A DNA stretch of 14,662 nt from JBFXEO01 sp050180015 (GTDB lineage Bacteria > Bacteroidota > Bacteroidia > Bacteroidales > Tenuifilaceae): NCBI GenBank assembly GCA_050180015.1, contig JBFXEO010000053.1, positions 1 to 14,662 of the forward strand, in the 5' to 3' direction. Under the pieces are notes generated by a model, which was not told the origin of the DNA, made no database searches, and saw only the letters and a program-made list of their open reading frames with translations. This document shows positions 14,117 through 14,662 of the stretch, one piece after another (position 1 is the first letter of the stretch; every line of letters starts with the position of its first letter). The position numbers were made by a program, and so were the translations under genes.

Positions 14117-14662
14117 ATGAATGGTATGGAGTATTTAAGAGATGCAAAAGCCCGGATTGATGAGGCCTGCGGGTTAATTAAACGGGCAATTGGAGTGGGA
14201 AAGTTATCAACAATTGAACGCGATGTCATTCTCGATAAGCTGGCCAAGGCCTACGAAATGGTTTTAACCGCAAAATCCCCGGAACTGGAACCAACAGCAA
14301 AAAAGGAGATTAAAGGTGAAGGCCTGCCGAAAGCCAAAGCTCAATCCAATTTAGAATTTCAGGCAGATGTTTCCGGGGGGAAACCGTTGGCCGAGACCGT
14401 TAAGGGGCAGAAAACCGAAATTGTTGAAAGCGATATAGAGACAACGGAACCGGCTAAACCGGAAGTTAATAAGGAGAAAGTGATAAGGGTAAACCAGATA
14501 ACGGAGGCAGATCAAGGCCGGGAGCAGCAGGATAAAAATCAGACGGAAATAATTGCCGAGAAATACCAGGGGAAGCAGAAGTTCCTTAACGAAATTATGG
14601 GAGAACAATCGGGCCGGGTGGATGTGTCCACAAAGCTTCAGAACAAGCCCATTGCCGATTTG
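14117..14662 (+). CDS. Conserved acidic hypothetical protein (Bacteroidota), 3' partial
   Basis: The frame is open from ATG 14117 for 182 codons to the right edge; a second in-frame ATG at 14126 is an equally possible start. The first roughly 60 residues (MEYLRDAKARIDEACGLIKRAIG...RDVILDKLAKAYEMVL) look helical. Residues about 60-150 are a low-complexity stretch rich in Lys, Glu, Pro, Thr and Gln, probably a disordered linker. The end of the visible part reads KFLNEIMGE...VDVSTKLQNKPIADL, which resembles the C-terminal block of an uncharacterised Bacteroidales protein family in which it continues into a short helical domain. There is no signal peptide or membrane segment, so it is probably cytoplasmic. 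Function unknown. It is divergent from tdk. Confidence 0.85.
   Translation, partial: MNGMEYLRDAKARIDEACGLIKRAIGVGKLSTIERDVILDKLAKAYEMVLTAKSPELEPTAKKEIKGEGLPKAKAQSNLEFQADVSGGKPLAETVKGQKTEIVESDIETTEPAKPEVNKEKVIRVNQITEADQGREQQDKNQTEIIAEKYQGKQKFLNEIMGEQSGRVDVSTKLQNKPIADL

Noticed and set aside
14351..14608. A - strand 85-codon frame opposite the right-edge gene
   Set aside because: It is antisense to the open acidic hypothetical protein and looks hydrophobic only because it complements Lys/Glu-rich codons.
1..14662. A defence system, CRISPR array, prophage or integrated element
   Set aside because: No nuclease, reverse transcriptase, toxin-antitoxin, integrase or regularly spaced repeat was seen; genes are mostly housekeeping plus one secreted giant.

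Overview
The window looks like a chromosomal stretch from a Bacteroidota bacterium, probably of the Bacteroidales/marine anaerobe type. The evidence is a giant secreted protein with a C-terminal type IX secretion (T9SS) sorting domain, several perfect matches to the Bacteroidota -7 promoter element TAnnTTTG, weak or absent Shine-Dalgarno sequences, and a thymidine kinase and an acidic hypothetical protein that look typical of that phylum. No rRNA, tRNA, CRISPR array, transposase or phage gene was seen.

Left part (1-4631, all + strand). An FAD/NAD(P)H oxidoreductase of the NADH oxidase/CoA-disulfide reductase type, cut by the left edge, is followed 4 bases later by a short Mrp/NBP35-type P-loop ATPase; the two are almost certainly co-transcribed. 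A 247-base spacer with a dispersed repeat and an inverted repeat follows. Then come three separately spaced genes: a thioredoxin-fold/glutaredoxin fusion whose thioredoxin half has lost its CxxC, an orphan GroES-like protein with no GroEL beside it, and D-alanine--D-alanine ligase (peptidoglycan precursor synthesis).

Middle part (4632-12574, - strand). One gene of 2597 codons fills more than half of the window. It has a signal peptide, four tandem carboxypeptidase-regulatory-like domains, an alpha/beta-hydrolase (lipase-like) domain, many Ig/Fn3-like modules, a roughly 580-residue beta-rich core I cannot assign, a calcium-binding thrombospondin-3 repeat array and the T9SS sorting domain. The lipase-like domain keeps its HG, Asp and His positions, but the nucleophile serine of GxSxG is a glycine (GYGMG). 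This is the most interesting signal in the window. The gene ends in a clear intrinsic terminator and faces ddl tail to tail.

Right part (12575-14662). A DUF3592-like two-helix membrane protein and a type II thymidine kinase lie on the - strand. A conserved acidic hypothetical protein runs out of the right edge on the + strand. The last two are divergently transcribed from closely spaced promoter elements.

Apart from the oxidoreductase-mrp pair, the genes look independently transcribed. I see no defence island or multi-gene novel system; the novelty here is in individual protein architectures.
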